Assembly (NCBI RefSeq): GCF_024341905.1
Contig: NZ_BQXY01000003.1
Span: 513,477 to 577,476 of the forward strand
DNA from: Clostridium folliculivorans
GTDB taxonomy: Bacteria > Bacillota > Clostridia > Clostridiales > Clostridiaceae
Direction: 5' to 3'
DNA: 64,000 nucleotides
Every line of letters starts with the position of its first letter. Within the stretch, counting starts at the first letter, position 1. Positions 35,551 to 44,865 of the stretch are shown here, piece by piece. Below the pieces are notes generated by a model. That model was not told the DNA's origin and made no database searches. It saw nothing but the letters and a program-made list of their open reading frames with translations. A program made the translations under genes and the position numbers.

Positions 35551-36711
35551 CTATTTAAAAGCCTTTTTATAGATTGCTAATATCTCTTCAACACTTGTAT
35601 CTCTTGGATTTCCTGGAGTACAAACATCAGCATATGCCATTTTAGCAAGCTTTTCTAAATCTTCTTCCTTAGCTCCTATTTCAGCTAACTTTTGTGGTAT
35701 ACCAATACTCTTTGAAAGAGTAACTACTGCATCTACTGCTGCTTTTCTATACTCTTCTTGAGTCATAGAGTCTACATTTTCAACACCCATTTGACGAGCG
35801 ATTTCTCTATACTTTTCTCCAGTAGCTGGTGCATTATATTCTATAACATATGGTAATAACAATGCATTAGCAACACCATGAGGAGTGTCATATACAGCTC
35901 CTAATTGATGAGCCATTGAATGAACTATTCCAAGCCCTACATTTGAAAATCCCATTCCAGCTATATATTGAGCTGTAGCCATTCCATCTCTAGCTTCAAC
36001 ATCATTACCGTTTTCTACTGCCTTTGGAAGGTTCTTAGCTATAAGTTCTATAGCCTTTAATTCAAACATATCAGTCATAACCCAAGCACCTTTAGTTGTA
36101 TATCCTTCAATAGCATGAGTTAAAGCGTCCATTCCAGTTGCAGCTGTTAAGCCTTTAGGCATTGAAGTCATCATTTCTGGATCTATTACAGCAAGAACTG
36201 GGATATCCTTAGGATCTACGCAAACCATCTTCTTAACCGCTTCTTCATCTGTTATAACATAGTTTATAGTAACTTCTGCTGCAGTTCCAGCTGTTGTTGG
36301 TACTGCTATTATTGGAACTGATTTATTCTTAGTTGCCGCTACTCCTTCAAGAGACTTCACATCTGAGAATTCTGGATTGTTAGTTACGATACCGATTCCT
36401 TTAGCTGTATCTATTGAAGATCCTCCACCTATAGCTAGTATGAAGTCAGCTCCTGACTCTGCATAAGCCTTAACCCCTGTTAGAACGTTCTCTATTGTTG
36501 GATTTGGTTTTACATTATCATATATAACATAAGGAACACTTGCTTCTTCAAGAACTCTTGTAACCTTTTGAGCAACATTAAACTTTAATAGATCTTTATC
36601 AGTTACTACAAAGGCTTTCTTAAATTGTCTGTTCTTTGCTTCTTCTCCTATTACACTGATAGCACCTTGTCCGAAATAAGATGTTTCATTAAGAACTATA
36701 CGATTTATCAT
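35551..36711 (-). CDS. fucO: Lactaldehyde reductase (iron-dependent alcohol dehydrogenase)
   Basis: 386 residues. Reduces L-lactaldehyde from rhamnose (or fucose) to L-1,2-propanediol with NADH. NAD site: ILAIGGGSSIDTAKG (about 93). Metal ligands of the group III family: MDALTHAIEGY (Asp and His, near 193-197), GIVHSMAHQLGAVYDTPHGVAN (His near 262 and 276). Close in pattern to E. coli FucO throughout. It is the last gene of the operon, 61 nt after rhaD; GGGAGGAG precedes the ATG. It disposes of reducing equivalents during anaerobic growth on rhamnose. Confidence 0.95.
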   Translation of the reverse strand: MINRIVLNETSYFGQGAISVIGEEAKNRQFKKAFVVTDKDLLKFNVAQKVTRVLEEASVPYVIYDNVKPNPTIENVLTGVKAYAESGADFILAIGGGSSIDTAKGIGIVTNNPEFSDVKSLEGVAATKNKSVPIIAVPTTAGTAAEVTINYVITDEEAVKKMVCVDPKDIPVLAVIDPEMMTSMPKGLTAATGMDALTHAIEGYTTKGAWVMTDMFELKAIELIAKNLPKAVENGNDVEARDGMATAQYIAGMGFSNVGLGIVHSMAHQLGAVYDTPHGVANALLLPYVIEYNAPATGEKYREIARQMGVENVDSMTQEEYRKAAVDAVVTLSKSIGIPQKLAEIGAKEEDLEKLAKMAYADVCTPGNPRDTSVEEILAIYKKAFK

Positions 36712-36772
36712 AAAAATTCTCCTCCCAAAATATCATTTAAAAACAAAATTTATAATAATGTTATGGTTTTAA

Positions 36773-37594
36773 TTATTGTAGATATTTTTCATCCAGTTCA
36801 ACCTTAAAGTCTCTCGCTAAATCTCTAAAGTTATCTGAACTTATTGTTTGTTTCTTTCCACCCATAGATAATACTTTAACTAATATTTCAGCAGATTTTT
36901 CTACTGTATCCATAAGTCCGAAAGTAAGATCTAAATCTTCTCCTGAACAGAAGGTTCCATGATGAGCCCATATAACTATGTCATGTGACTTCATAAGTTC
37001 ACCTGTAGCTTCAGCAATTTCTGCTCCACCAGGTACCATCCAAGGAACTATGCCAACTCCACTTGGGAATACCACTGGACACTCTGTAGCCATTTCCCAT
37101 AACTCTCTTGTAAATACCGCTCCATCTAAAGGAAGTACAAAGGTTAATGCTATTAAATTTGTAGTATGTGAATGCATTATAACTCTATGTTTTCCATTTG
37201 TTGCAGCCTTCTTTATTGAGTGACTGTTAAGATGTGAAGGAAGTTCACTTGTTGGTCTATCACCATTTGTAAGTCCCCATACTATCTTATAGTTCTCACC
37301 TTTTTCATCTATCTTTATAAGACCAACGTTTTCTTCTAAGCAAACTGATATATTTCTTATGAACTTCCCGCTTCCTGTAACTAAGAAGTATTCATTTGCT
37401 AGATTTTCAACTTTAATTCCTATTGGAGTAAATTCTCTTGAATCATCTATATATTCCTGTACTCCATTAGTTTCTTCTTCTGTTAGTCTGTAAGTTATAT
37501 TTCCACCGTTTCTTTCATGCCAGCCCTTAAGCCATGCATCGTTAGTTATCTTAGTAAATGTTTTTATAAAGTTCATATCTTGTAGTGCCATCAT
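36773..37594 (-). CDS. rhaD: Rhamnulose-1-phosphate aldolase
   Basis: 273 residues, class II zinc aldolase of the AraD/FucA fold. Splits L-rhamnulose-1-phosphate to dihydroxyacetone phosphate and L-lactaldehyde. Zinc ligands: VIMHSHTTN (His near 141 and 143) and IWAHHGTFCSGEDL (His near 212); NGGNITYRL near 30 is the phosphate loop. Length equals the E. coli enzyme (274). The start is 5 nt after the rhaA stop, so the two are translated together; GTAGGT is the ribosome site. Confidence 0.96.
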   Translation of the reverse strand: MMALQDMNFIKTFTKITNDAWLKGWHERNGGNITYRLTEEETNGVQEYIDDSREFTPIGIKVENLANEYFLVTGSGKFIRNISVCLEENVGLIKIDEKGENYKIVWGLTNGDRPTSELPSHLNSHSIKKAATNGKHRVIMHSHTTNLIALTFVLPLDGAVFTRELWEMATECPVVFPSGVGIVPWMVPGGAEIAEATGELMKSHDIVIWAHHGTFCSGEDLDLTFGLMDTVEKSAEILVKVLSMGGKKQTISSDNFRDLARDFKVELDEKYLQ

Positions 37595-37599
37595 TATAC

Positions 37600-38856
37600 C
37601 TACTTTCTTTCTGCTAGTATTGTTTTTTCATATTCTTTAACTTCATTTATCCATTCTTCTTTAACTGGAACATTGTTTAGTTCACAGTAGTAGTTCCATA
37701 TGTCACCTAATGGATAAGTCTTTAACTCTTCCATTAATGCTAATCTTTCTGTGAAGTTTCCTTCCTCTTGAAGTCTTATTAACTCTTCGTGAGGTATTAA
37801 CATTGCTGAAAGTAATGCCTTAAGCATATTGCGAGTCCCTATTACCCAAGCAGCTATACGGTTTATACTTGCATCAAAGAAATCTAGTCCTATTATTACT
37901 CTATCTAATGCATCGTTTCTTACTATTTCCTTAGCTATTTCTTTAAGTTCATCATCTAATATAACAACATGGTCACTATCCCAACGTACTGGACGACTTA
38001 CATGAAGAGCAACTTTTTCAGAAAATAATAACATTGAAGATATCTTATCAGAAACCACTTCTGTTGGATGGTAGTGTCCTGTATCTAATAGTGATAAAAG
38101 TCCATTTTTAGCAGCATAGTTTATATAGAATTCACTTGAACCTACTGTATAAGATTCAGCACCTATTCCAAATACTTTTGACTCTACTGCGTCTAAGTTA
38201 TACTTTGTATCTATTTTTTCAGCAAATATTTGATCTAAGGAATCCTTAAGTCTCTTTCTTGGTCCAAGTCTATCACTTGGTATATCCTTATATCCATCTG
38301 GAATCCAAAGGTTAGTTAAACAAGTTTGTCCAAGTTCCTTACCGAAGTATTCACCAATTTTTCTTGAACCAATTGCATGTCTTATCCAGAAATCTCTTAC
38401 TTCTTTGTTTGGATGTGATAAAGTTAATCCATCGCTAGCCTTTGGATGAGAGAATATTGTTGGGTTAAAATCTAAACCTAACCCTCTTTCCTTAGCCCAG
38501 TTCACCCAGTTCTCGAAGTGTTCTGGCTTAAGCTCATCTCTTTCAATTGCCTCACCATTAGTTTCAGCATATATTGCATGTAAGTTAACCTTATGCTTTC
38601 CTGGTATTAAGCTTAACGCTTTGTCTAAATCTGCTCTTAACTCTTCAGGATTTGTTGCTCTGCCTGGATAGTTACCTGTAGCTTGTATACCACCTGATAG
38701 TGCATTTTGGCTTACTTCGAAACCAGTTACGTCATCACCTTGCCAGCAGTGTACTGAAACCTTAACCTTTTGAAGATCTTGTAATACTTTTTCTACATCG
38801 ATACCAAACTTTGCATACTCTTGCTTTGCAACTTCATATTTTTCTTTTATATTCAT
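37600..38856 (-). CDS. rhaA: L-rhamnose isomerase
   Basis: 418 residues, the normal length. Converts L-rhamnose to L-rhamnulose with a two-metal site. Recognisable parts: [47 protein letters not shown] (metal His/Asp), [15 protein letters not shown] (metal Asp/His). AAAAGGAG before ATG 38856. First gene of the rhaA-rhaD-fucO operon. Upstream lie four AAACTGT/ACAGTTT copies that probably bind an activator. Confidence 0.97.
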   Translation of the reverse strand: MNIKEKYEVAKQEYAKFGIDVEKVLQDLQKVKVSVHCWQGDDVTGFEVSQNALSGGIQATGNYPGRATNPEELRADLDKALSLIPGKHKVNLHAIYAETNGEAIERDELKPEHFENWVNWAKERGLGLDFNPTIFSHPKASDGLTLSHPNKEVRDFWIRHAIGSRKIGEYFGKELGQTCLTNLWIPDGYKDIPSDRLGPRKRLKDSLDQIFAEKIDTKYNLDAVESKVFGIGAESYTVGSSEFYINYAAKNGLLSLLDTGHYHPTEVVSDKISSMLLFSEKVALHVSRPVRWDSDHVVILDDELKEIAKEIVRNDALDRVIIGLDFFDASINRIAAWVIGTRNMLKALLSAMLIPHEELIRLQEEGNFTERLALMEELKTYPLGDIWNYYCELNNVPVKEEWINEVKEYEKTILAERK

Positions 38857-38936
38857 GATAACTCTCCTTTTTCGTTATTAATTAATTCTTCATTTTCGCT
38901 AATCCATGCTTTTTATATTATCCCTAATACTTATAA

Positions 38937-39049
38937 ACAGTTTTACAAATGATTATTTATATATAAACTGTACAATCATATATCCTTCAACTAATGCCTA
39001 TTCCCTAAAAAAACATATTCTATTTTTTGCACAGTTTTTAACACAGTTT
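38937..39049. promoter_or_regulatory. Four ACAGTTT/AAACTGT repeats upstream of rhaA
   Basis: ACAGTTT at 38937-38943, 39031-39037 and 39043-39049; its inverse AAACTGT at 38965-38971. The outer two are direct repeats 12 bp apart; the inner pair is inverted. They stand 80-190 nt upstream of the rhaA start, the position expected for an AraC-type activator. No strong -35 box is present, in line with activation. Confidence 0.5.
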
Positions 39050-39093
39050 AATTTATATAAAGCTACATTTTAATAACTTTAAATATCCAAAAT

Positions 39094-40494
39094 CTAAGGT
39101 GCATAGTTCTTTATCTCGAAAGATTTTGCTATAAGTTTTCTTGCTTCTTCAAGGTTTGCTATCTTTTCGTAGCTTAGAAGCTGAGCAACTATGTTTCCGA
39201 TAGCAGTAGCCTCTACCGGTCCTGCCAATACTTCTTTTTGAGTTACTTTTGCAAGAAGTTCATTTAGAAGTTCATTTTGGCATCCACCACCAAAAACATT
39301 TATTCTCTTATATTGCTTTTCAAATATTTCTTCAAGCTCTTCAATTGATTCTTTATAGCTTGAGCTTAAGCTGTTATAAACACAGTAAGCAACTTGTCCA
39401 ACGGTTTCAGGGACTTGTTGATTCGTTTCTCTGCAGTAACATTTTATTTCTTCAATCATGTTTTCTGGATTTAAGAATCTATCATTATTAACATCTATGA
39501 TTGAACTAAACTCTTCCGATTCCCTAGCCTTTATAACTAGTTCTGCAAAGGAATACTTATTTTCATAATTTCTTCTTACCTCTTGTATTATCCAAAGTCC
39601 CATTATGTTCTTTAAGAATCTAAATCTATAGTCTATTCCACCTTCATTAGTGAAGTTATAATTCATAGATTGAGGTACGCATATTGGAAAGTGATTCTCC
39701 ACTCCCATCAGCGACCATGTTCCTGAACTTAGGTACACACTGTCATTATCATTACATACTGAAGCTATAAAAGCTGAACCTGTATCATGAGTAGCAGGAA
39801 GTATAACCTCCATATCAAATCCAAACTCTTGTACTAATTCTTCTCTAAGATTTCCAAGACTAGCCTTAGGAAGCCTTATCTCTTGGAATATTGATTTATC
39901 AATTCCAAGCTGCTCTAAAATTTTATGATCCCAAGTTCTATCGAAAGAGTTTACCAGCTGTGTGCTTGTAGCGTTTGTATACTCATTTGCTTTTACTCCA
40001 GTTAAGAGGAAATTTAAGTAATCAGGAACCATTAAAAATGCCTTTGCATTTTCTAAAACATTTGGCTTTTTATTCTTAATTGCCATTAACTGATATATTG
40101 TATTGAATCTTTGAAACTGTATTCCTGTATAAAGATAAAGCATATCTTTAGGAATTGTCTCAAATACTTCTTCCATTATCCCTTCAGTTCTATCATCTCT
40201 ATATGCAACAGTATTTCCTAGAACTTTATCTTGTCTATCTAACAGAACAAAATCTACTGCCCAAGTATCTATTCCTATACTTTTAGGTAATTTCCCAATT
40301 TCTTTACACTTATGAATTCCATTCTTTATCTCTTGGAATAGACCTTTTAGATCCCAGCAATATTCATCATCTATTTTTCTTATTCCATTTTCAAACCTAT
40401 AAACTTCTTCTATCTTCATTTTTCCATCTTCAATATATCCTAAGATGTGTCTTCCGCTAGAAGCCCCAATATCAATGGCTAAATGATATTCCAT
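39094..40494 (-). CDS. rhaB: Rhamnulokinase
   Basis: 466 residues, FGGY carbohydrate kinase. Phosphorylates L-rhamnulose at O1 with ATP. Signs: AIDIGASSGRHILG (ATP phosphate 1), GIDTWAVDFVLLD (substrate), HDTGSAFIAS (phosphate 2), YLSSGTWSLMGVE, and VFGGGCQNELLN (adenosine). It has its own ribosome site AAGGAGG and stands 237 nt upstream of rhaA, with promoters on either side, so rhaB and rhaADfucO may be separate transcripts. A cre-like site lies in its upstream region. Confidence 0.96.
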   Translation of the reverse strand: MEYHLAIDIGASSGRHILGYIEDGKMKIEEVYRFENGIRKIDDEYCWDLKGLFQEIKNGIHKCKEIGKLPKSIGIDTWAVDFVLLDRQDKVLGNTVAYRDDRTEGIMEEVFETIPKDMLYLYTGIQFQRFNTIYQLMAIKNKKPNVLENAKAFLMVPDYLNFLLTGVKANEYTNATSTQLVNSFDRTWDHKILEQLGIDKSIFQEIRLPKASLGNLREELVQEFGFDMEVILPATHDTGSAFIASVCNDNDSVYLSSGTWSLMGVENHFPICVPQSMNYNFTNEGGIDYRFRFLKNIMGLWIIQEVRRNYENKYSFAELVIKARESEEFSSIIDVNNDRFLNPENMIEEIKCYCRETNQQVPETVGQVAYCVYNSLSSSYKESIEELEEIFEKQYKRINVFGGGCQNELLNELLAKVTQKEVLAGPVEATAIGNIVAQLLSYEKIANLEEARKLIAKSFEIKNYAP

Positions 40495-40563
40495 AATTTA
40501 TCCTCCTTAGCTTCGAAATCATTTACACAAGTAAATTATAGTCGCCTAAGCGAGCTAATATAA

Positions 40564-40577
40564 TGTCTACGTTTGTA
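40564..40577 (-). promoter_or_regulatory. cre-like site (CcpA) upstream of rhaB
   Basis: Minus strand TACAAACGTAGACA matches the consensus TGNAANCGNWNNCA at all fixed positions but one. It lies about 75 nt before the rhaB start, where CcpA would block transcription during growth on preferred sugars. Confidence 0.5.
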
Positions 40578-40701
40578 TAATTTATTATCCTTATTTGCAC
40601 TTTCTTTATAAAATTCAATCTATTATAAAATACCTTCTTAATTCAAGCTTCAAGTTATTGTAAAGAATCTTCTATATTAGGTTTTATATCTTTATAAATA
40701 G

Positions 40702-40728
40702 AAAAAGGAGAGCATACACTCTCCTTTT
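40702..40728 (-). terminator. Terminator of the ChvE-type transporter operon
   Basis: AAAAGGAGAG/CTCTCCTTTT perfect arms, 6-nt loop, then TTTC on the minus strand. Confidence 0.9.
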
Positions 40729-40741
40729 AACTCTAACAAAT

Positions 40742-41953
40742 CTATCTCTTCGATTTTGAAAATACATCAAAAGCAACTGCCATCAACAAGACAAATCCTT
40801 TTATCGTCATCTGCATGTCACTTCCAACACCCATTATAGACATACCATTATTTAATACACCCATTACTAGCGCACCAATTATAGCACCTATTACTGTACC
40901 TACTCCACCATAGGCAGAAGCTCCTCCTATAAAACAAGCTGCAATAGCATCAAGTTCAAAGTTTGTTCCTGATTGAGGTGCTGCTGCATTAAGTCTTGAA
41001 GTAAAGGCTATACTGGCTACTGCACTTAATACTGCCATATTTACATATGAGAAGAAAAGTACTCTATTTGTATTTATTCCTGAAAGCTTTGCTGCCTTCT
41101 CATTTCCACCCATAGCATAAAGATATCTTCCTTGAATAGTATTGTTTGCAAAGAAAGAATATACGAATACCAATACACCAACTATAACAAATATAACTGG
41201 AATCCCCTTATATTTTGCAAACCAATAAAATACTAAATTCGTAGCTACAACTACTAAAGCAATTTTACCAATCATAACATATAAAGAATTACTTTCATAT
41301 TCATTCTTTTTACTTGCAGACCACTTCTTTGCCTCTAAAAATATATAAACTATAGAAATTATAATTCCAGCTATAATTGCTGTTAGGTTCAAAGCCGAAG
41401 CTCCTTTAAAAATATCTGGTATATACCCTCCACTTAACTTTTGAAAACTTTCTGGGAATGGAGATAAAGTAAGTCCTTTAAGCATTGTAATTGTAAGTCC
41501 TCTAAATATAAGCATACCTGCAAGGGTTACAATAAATGCTGGTATTCTTACATAAGCTATCCAAAATCCCTGCCATATTCCAATTATTAAACCAGCTACT
41601 AGGCAGAATACTATGGCCAACCATATATTCATTTTCATACTTACTATAAAGGTTCCAAGTAATGCGCCTATAAAAGCACACACTGATCCAACAGAAAGGT
41701 CTATATTTCCTCCAGTTAAGATACACAAAGTCATACCAATTGCTAATATGAATACATAGCTATTTTGAAGTATTAAATTAGCTACATTCATTGGAACCAA
41801 AAGTATCCCATTAGTTAAAATCTGAAATATGATTATAATAACTACCAATGCTATAAGCATTGCATATTGTCTTACATTACTCCTGAAGGTACTTTTAATT
41901 CCATCTAATAAGTTGTGCTTAGTATTATCTCCAGATTTTTGAACTGTTTGCAT
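40742..41953 (-). CDS. Monosaccharide ABC transporter permease (CUT2, MmsB/XylH type)
   Basis: 403 residues, about ten to twelve hydrophobic helices. CUT2 permease features: ILAIGMTLCILTGGNIDLSVGSV (about 73-95), AGLIIGIWQGFWIAYVRIPAFIVTLAGMLIFRG, and AVASIAFTSRLNAAAPQSGTNFELDAIAACFIGGASAYGGVGTV. The long form (about 400 residues, with an insert near 200-240) is that of the multiple-monosaccharide (ChvE-MmsA-MmsB) or XylH systems. It starts one base after the ATPase gene stop. Xylose, arabinose, galactose, glucose or rhamnose are possible substrates. Confidence 0.93.
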   Translation of the reverse strand: MQTVQKSGDNTKHNLLDGIKSTFRSNVRQYAMLIALVVIIIIFQILTNGILLVPMNVANLILQNSYVFILAIGMTLCILTGGNIDLSVGSVCAFIGALLGTFIVSMKMNIWLAIVFCLVAGLIIGIWQGFWIAYVRIPAFIVTLAGMLIFRGLTITMLKGLTLSPFPESFQKLSGGYIPDIFKGASALNLTAIIAGIIISIVYIFLEAKKWSASKKNEYESNSLYVMIGKIALVVVATNLVFYWFAKYKGIPVIFVIVGVLVFVYSFFANNTIQGRYLYAMGGNEKAAKLSGINTNRVLFFSYVNMAVLSAVASIAFTSRLNAAAPQSGTNFELDAIAACFIGGASAYGGVGTVIGAIIGALVMGVLNNGMSIMGVGSDMQMTIKGFVLLMAVAFDVFSKSKR

Positions 41954-43489
41954 TTATATAACCTCCCTATTGCTATTCATTATGCATTTCATTATCGACT
42001 CTTGAGATGCATCTTTTTTATCTAGCTCGCCTACTATTTTTCCATCATTAATAACATAAATCCTATCGCAAACACCTAGTATTTCAGGCAATTCAGAGGA
42101 TATGAATATAACTGACTTTCCACTATCCGCCAAATCATTTATAATCTTATATATTTCATACTTTGCTCCTATATCTATTCCCCTTGTTGGCTCATCTAAA
42201 ATAAGGACATCAGGTTCAGTAAATATCCATTTACTAAGAACAACTTTTTGCTGGTTCCCTCCTGAAAGGTTTCCTACATCCTGTAATATAGTTGGTGTTT
42301 TTATATTAAGCTTTTGCCTATATTCTTCAGCAACTTTTGTCTGCCTTGATTTATCTATAACAAAATTCTTACTTATCTTAAATAAATTAGCTATAGTAAT
42401 ATTATTTTTTATATTATCTATTAGATTTAAACCTGCTGTCTTCCTATCTTCTGTAGTATAGGCTATACCATGTTCTATGGCCTGTCTGATGCTATTAACA
42501 GTAATTTCTTTACCATCCTTAAATATTTTCCCTGTTATATGGGTCCCATAAGCCTTTCCAAAAATACTCATAGCAAATTCTGTTCTTCCTGCTCCCATAA
42601 GACCTGAAAGCCCAACGATTTCGCCTTTTTTAACTTTTATATTCATATCCTTGATAACTTTTCTTTGCGGTATCAATGGATCATGTACATTCCAATCTTT
42701 AACCTCAAAAACTACATCTCCAATATTAGAAGTATGTTCTGGAAATCTGTGAGTAAGATCTCTTCCAACCATTCCTTTTATTATTCTATCCTCACTTATA
42801 TCACCGTTATTTTCTAAAGTCTCTATAGTCGCTCCATCTCTTATTACTGTTACCCTATCAGCGACCTTCACAACTTCATTGAGTTTATGAGAAATAAGTA
42901 TTGAAGAAATACCTTCTTTCTGTAATTCTAATATTAAGTTTAATAGATGATCTGAATCTTCTTCATTTAAAGCAGCAGTAGGCTCATCTAATATTAAAAG
43001 CTTAACATTCTTAGCTAAAGCCTTTGCTATTTCTACCAACTGCTGTTTTCCTACACCTATATCTATAATCTTTGTATTAGGATTTTCATTAAGTCCTATC
43101 TTATTAAGCATTTCTGCAGCTTTATCTTTTGTTATGCGCCAATTTATAAAATTATTTTTTGCTCTTTCATTACCTAAAAATATGTTTTCAGCTATTGATA
43201 GATATGGTATTAATGCTAGTTCTTGATGAATTATTACTATCCCCTTCTTCTCACTATCCTTTATATTAGTGAATCTGCATTCCTGTCCTTCATATATAAT
43301 GTCCCCTGTATAAGTTCCATAGGGATATATTCCACTTAGGACATTCATTAAGGTAGATTTACCAGCCCCGTTTTCACCTATAAGAGCATGCACTTCTCCT
43401 TTTTTTACATTTACATTTACATTATTTAAAGCCTTAACCCCTGGAAAGAGTTTTGTTATATCTTTCATTTGAAGAATATAATCCTCCAT
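41954..43489 (-). CDS. Monosaccharide ABC transporter ATP-binding protein (CUT2, two domains)
   Basis: 511 residues with two ABC domains, as in MglA/XylG/MmsA. Domain 1: GENGAGKST (about 38), [25 protein letters not shown]. Domain 2 has the degenerate first motif (GLMGAGRTE) usual for CUT2, then [14 protein letters not shown] and [13 protein letters not shown] choose ATG 43489 because GGGAGGG lies 9 nt upstream; the ATG at 43504 is part of that site. A stem-loop separates it from the binding-protein gene. Confidence 0.94.
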   Translation of the reverse strand: MEDYILQMKDITKLFPGVKALNNVNVNVKKGEVHALIGENGAGKSTLMNVLSGIYPYGTYTGDIIYEGQECRFTNIKDSEKKGIVIIHQELALIPYLSIAENIFLGNERAKNNFINWRITKDKAAEMLNKIGLNENPNTKIIDIGVGKQQLVEIAKALAKNVKLLILDEPTAALNEEDSDHLLNLILELQKEGISSILISHKLNEVVKVADRVTVIRDGATIETLENNGDISEDRIIKGMVGRDLTHRFPEHTSNIGDVVFEVKDWNVHDPLIPQRKVIKDMNIKVKKGEIVGLSGLMGAGRTEFAMSIFGKAYGTHITGKIFKDGKEITVNSIRQAIEHGIAYTTEDRKTAGLNLIDNIKNNITIANLFKISKNFVIDKSRQTKVAEEYRQKLNIKTPTILQDVGNLSGGNQQKVVLSKWIFTEPDVLILDEPTRGIDIGAKYEIYKIINDLADSGKSVIFISSELPEILGVCDRIYVINDGKIVGELDKKDASQESIMKCIMNSNREVI

Positions 43490-43542
43490 CTTTTTCCCTC
43501 CCATATCGATACTTTTCTTTCTGCTGTCATAATATGTTTGTA

Positions 43543-43575
43543 AAGCCGAGCACCTTAGCTTTGTGCTCGGCTAAA
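43543..43575 (-). terminator. Intercistronic stem-loop after the ChvE-type gene
   Basis: AGCCGAGCAC and GTGCTCGGCT perfect arms with a 10-nt loop, then TTT on the minus strand. It is GC-rich and stable. Same position relative to the binding-protein gene as the hairpin at 11872-11896. Confidence 0.8.
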
Positions 43576-43593
43576 CTTATTGTTTATATTTTA

Positions 43594-44691
43594 CTATTTT
43601 AAATCTGCTTCTTTATAATAACCACTATCTATAAGTATTGTTTTATAGTTTGAAGCATCAGCATAAACTGGATCGCATAGGAATGATGGTACAACCTTGC
43701 TTCCATTGTTATAAGTCTTTGTATCATTTACTGCAGCTTCCTTACCTTGTACTAAACTATCAACCATCTCAACTACTTTTGAAGCAAGAGTTCTAGTATC
43801 TTTGAATATTGACATAGATTGTTGCTTATTTATCATAGCTATTACATTTGGCTTATCGCAGTCTTGACCTGTTAATACTGGATATGGCTTATCACTAGTT
43901 CCATAACCAGCATTCTTTAGGGATGCAACTATACCTATTGCTAAACTATCATTTGGAGAAAGTACTACATCAAGCTTTTTGTCTTTTGCATAGTTAGCTG
44001 TAATTAAGTTATCCATTCTTGCTTGAGCCTTAGCTGAATCCCAGCCTTGAATTGCAATTTTAGTAAAATCTTTTTGTCCACTTGCGACAACTAATTTTCC
44101 ATTGTCAATATAAGGTTGTAATATGCTCATAGCACCATTAAAGAAGAAAGTCGCGTTATTATCATCTGGTGAACCACCAAATAGTTCTATATTAAATGGA
44201 CCTTTTCCATCCTTTAAGCCTAGTTGCTTTTCTATATATTGTCCTTGAATTACTCCAACCTTGAAGTTATCAAATGTTGCATAATAGTCAACATTAGGTG
44301 TCTTCATTATCAATCTGTCATAAGCTACTACCTTTACGTTGTTATCTGCTGCTTTCTTAAGAACATCTGTCATTGCTGATCCGTCTATTGCAGCTACAAC
44401 TAAAACCTTACAACCTTTTGTTATCATATTTTCTACTTGTTGAGTCTGAGTATTTACGTCATTGTTAGCATATTGAAGCTCTACCTTGTATCCTTTTGCT
44501 TCTAGCGCTGATTTCATGTTTGATCCATCTTGATTCCATCTTTGAAGTGATTGAGTAGGCATAGCTACTCCAATTAACTGTTTGGTGGAAGTCGCTGCGC
44601 CTGTGTCTGTAGCTTTTGTCCCCGAATTACCACAACCAGCTAAGGTTGCCATTAAGCCTAAAGCTAAAAGAGTAGTAAGTACTTTTTTCAT
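43594..44691 (-). CDS. ChvE-type sugar-binding lipoprotein
   Basis: 365 residues, periplasmic-binding-protein fold I (Peripla_BP_4). Lipoprotein signal KKVLTTLLALGLMATLAGC with Cys near 20. Family pattern: GVAMPTQSLQRWNQDGSNMK, VLVVAAIDGSAMTDVL, VVAYDRLIMKTPNVDYYATFDN, LSPNDSLAIGIVASLKNAGY and VLTGQDCDKPN, as in ChvE and the multiple-sugar-binding group. First gene of the transporter operon. It probably binds an aldose; the position next to rhaB suggests rhamnose, while the family suggests xylose, arabinose, galactose or glucose. Confidence 0.94.
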   Translation of the reverse strand: MKKVLTTLLALGLMATLAGCGNSGTKATDTGAATSTKQLIGVAMPTQSLQRWNQDGSNMKSALEAKGYKVELQYANNDVNTQTQQVENMITKGCKVLVVAAIDGSAMTDVLKKAADNNVKVVAYDRLIMKTPNVDYYATFDNFKVGVIQGQYIEKQLGLKDGKGPFNIELFGGSPDDNNATFFFNGAMSILQPYIDNGKLVVASGQKDFTKIAIQGWDSAKAQARMDNLITANYAKDKKLDVVLSPNDSLAIGIVASLKNAGYGTSDKPYPVLTGQDCDKPNVIAMINKQQSMSIFKDTRTLASKVVEMVDSLVQGKEAAVNDTKTYNNGSKVVPSFLCDPVYADASNYKTILIDSGYYKEADLK

Positions 44692-44730
44692 TTATTATTC
44701 CCCCTTGAAGTTTATTTTGACCACAGACTC

Positions 44731-44805
44731 ATTATAGTTTTTGAATACGTTTAACTAAAGGTTTTTACTTGCTTTTCACTGGTAAACTCTTGCGCAGATT
44801 TTTAC
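44731..44805 (-). promoter_or_regulatory. Promoter and activator repeats of the ChvE-type operon
   Basis: -10 TATAAT (44736-44731), 17-nt spacer, poor -35 TTTAGT (44759-44754). The spacer holds a cre-like AAACGTATTCA. Just upstream are three copies of GNTTTTNAC on the + strand: GGTTTTTAC (44760), GCTTTTCAC (44771) and GATTTTTAC (44797). The layout fits activation by the adjacent YesN-type regulator plus CcpA repression. Confidence 0.5.
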
Positions 44806-44809
44806 AGCA

Positions 44810-44857
44810 AAAAAACACCCATATGGTAGTGTTATTTTAAATACACTACTATATGGG
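44810..44857 (-). terminator. Terminator of the three-component sensor operon
   Basis: CCCATAT-GTAGTGT and ACACTAC-ATATGGG arms with a 9-nt loop, then GTTTTTTTG on the minus strand. It separates the sensor operon from the transporter operon. Confidence 0.9.
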
Positions 44858-44865
44858 CTTATGTC

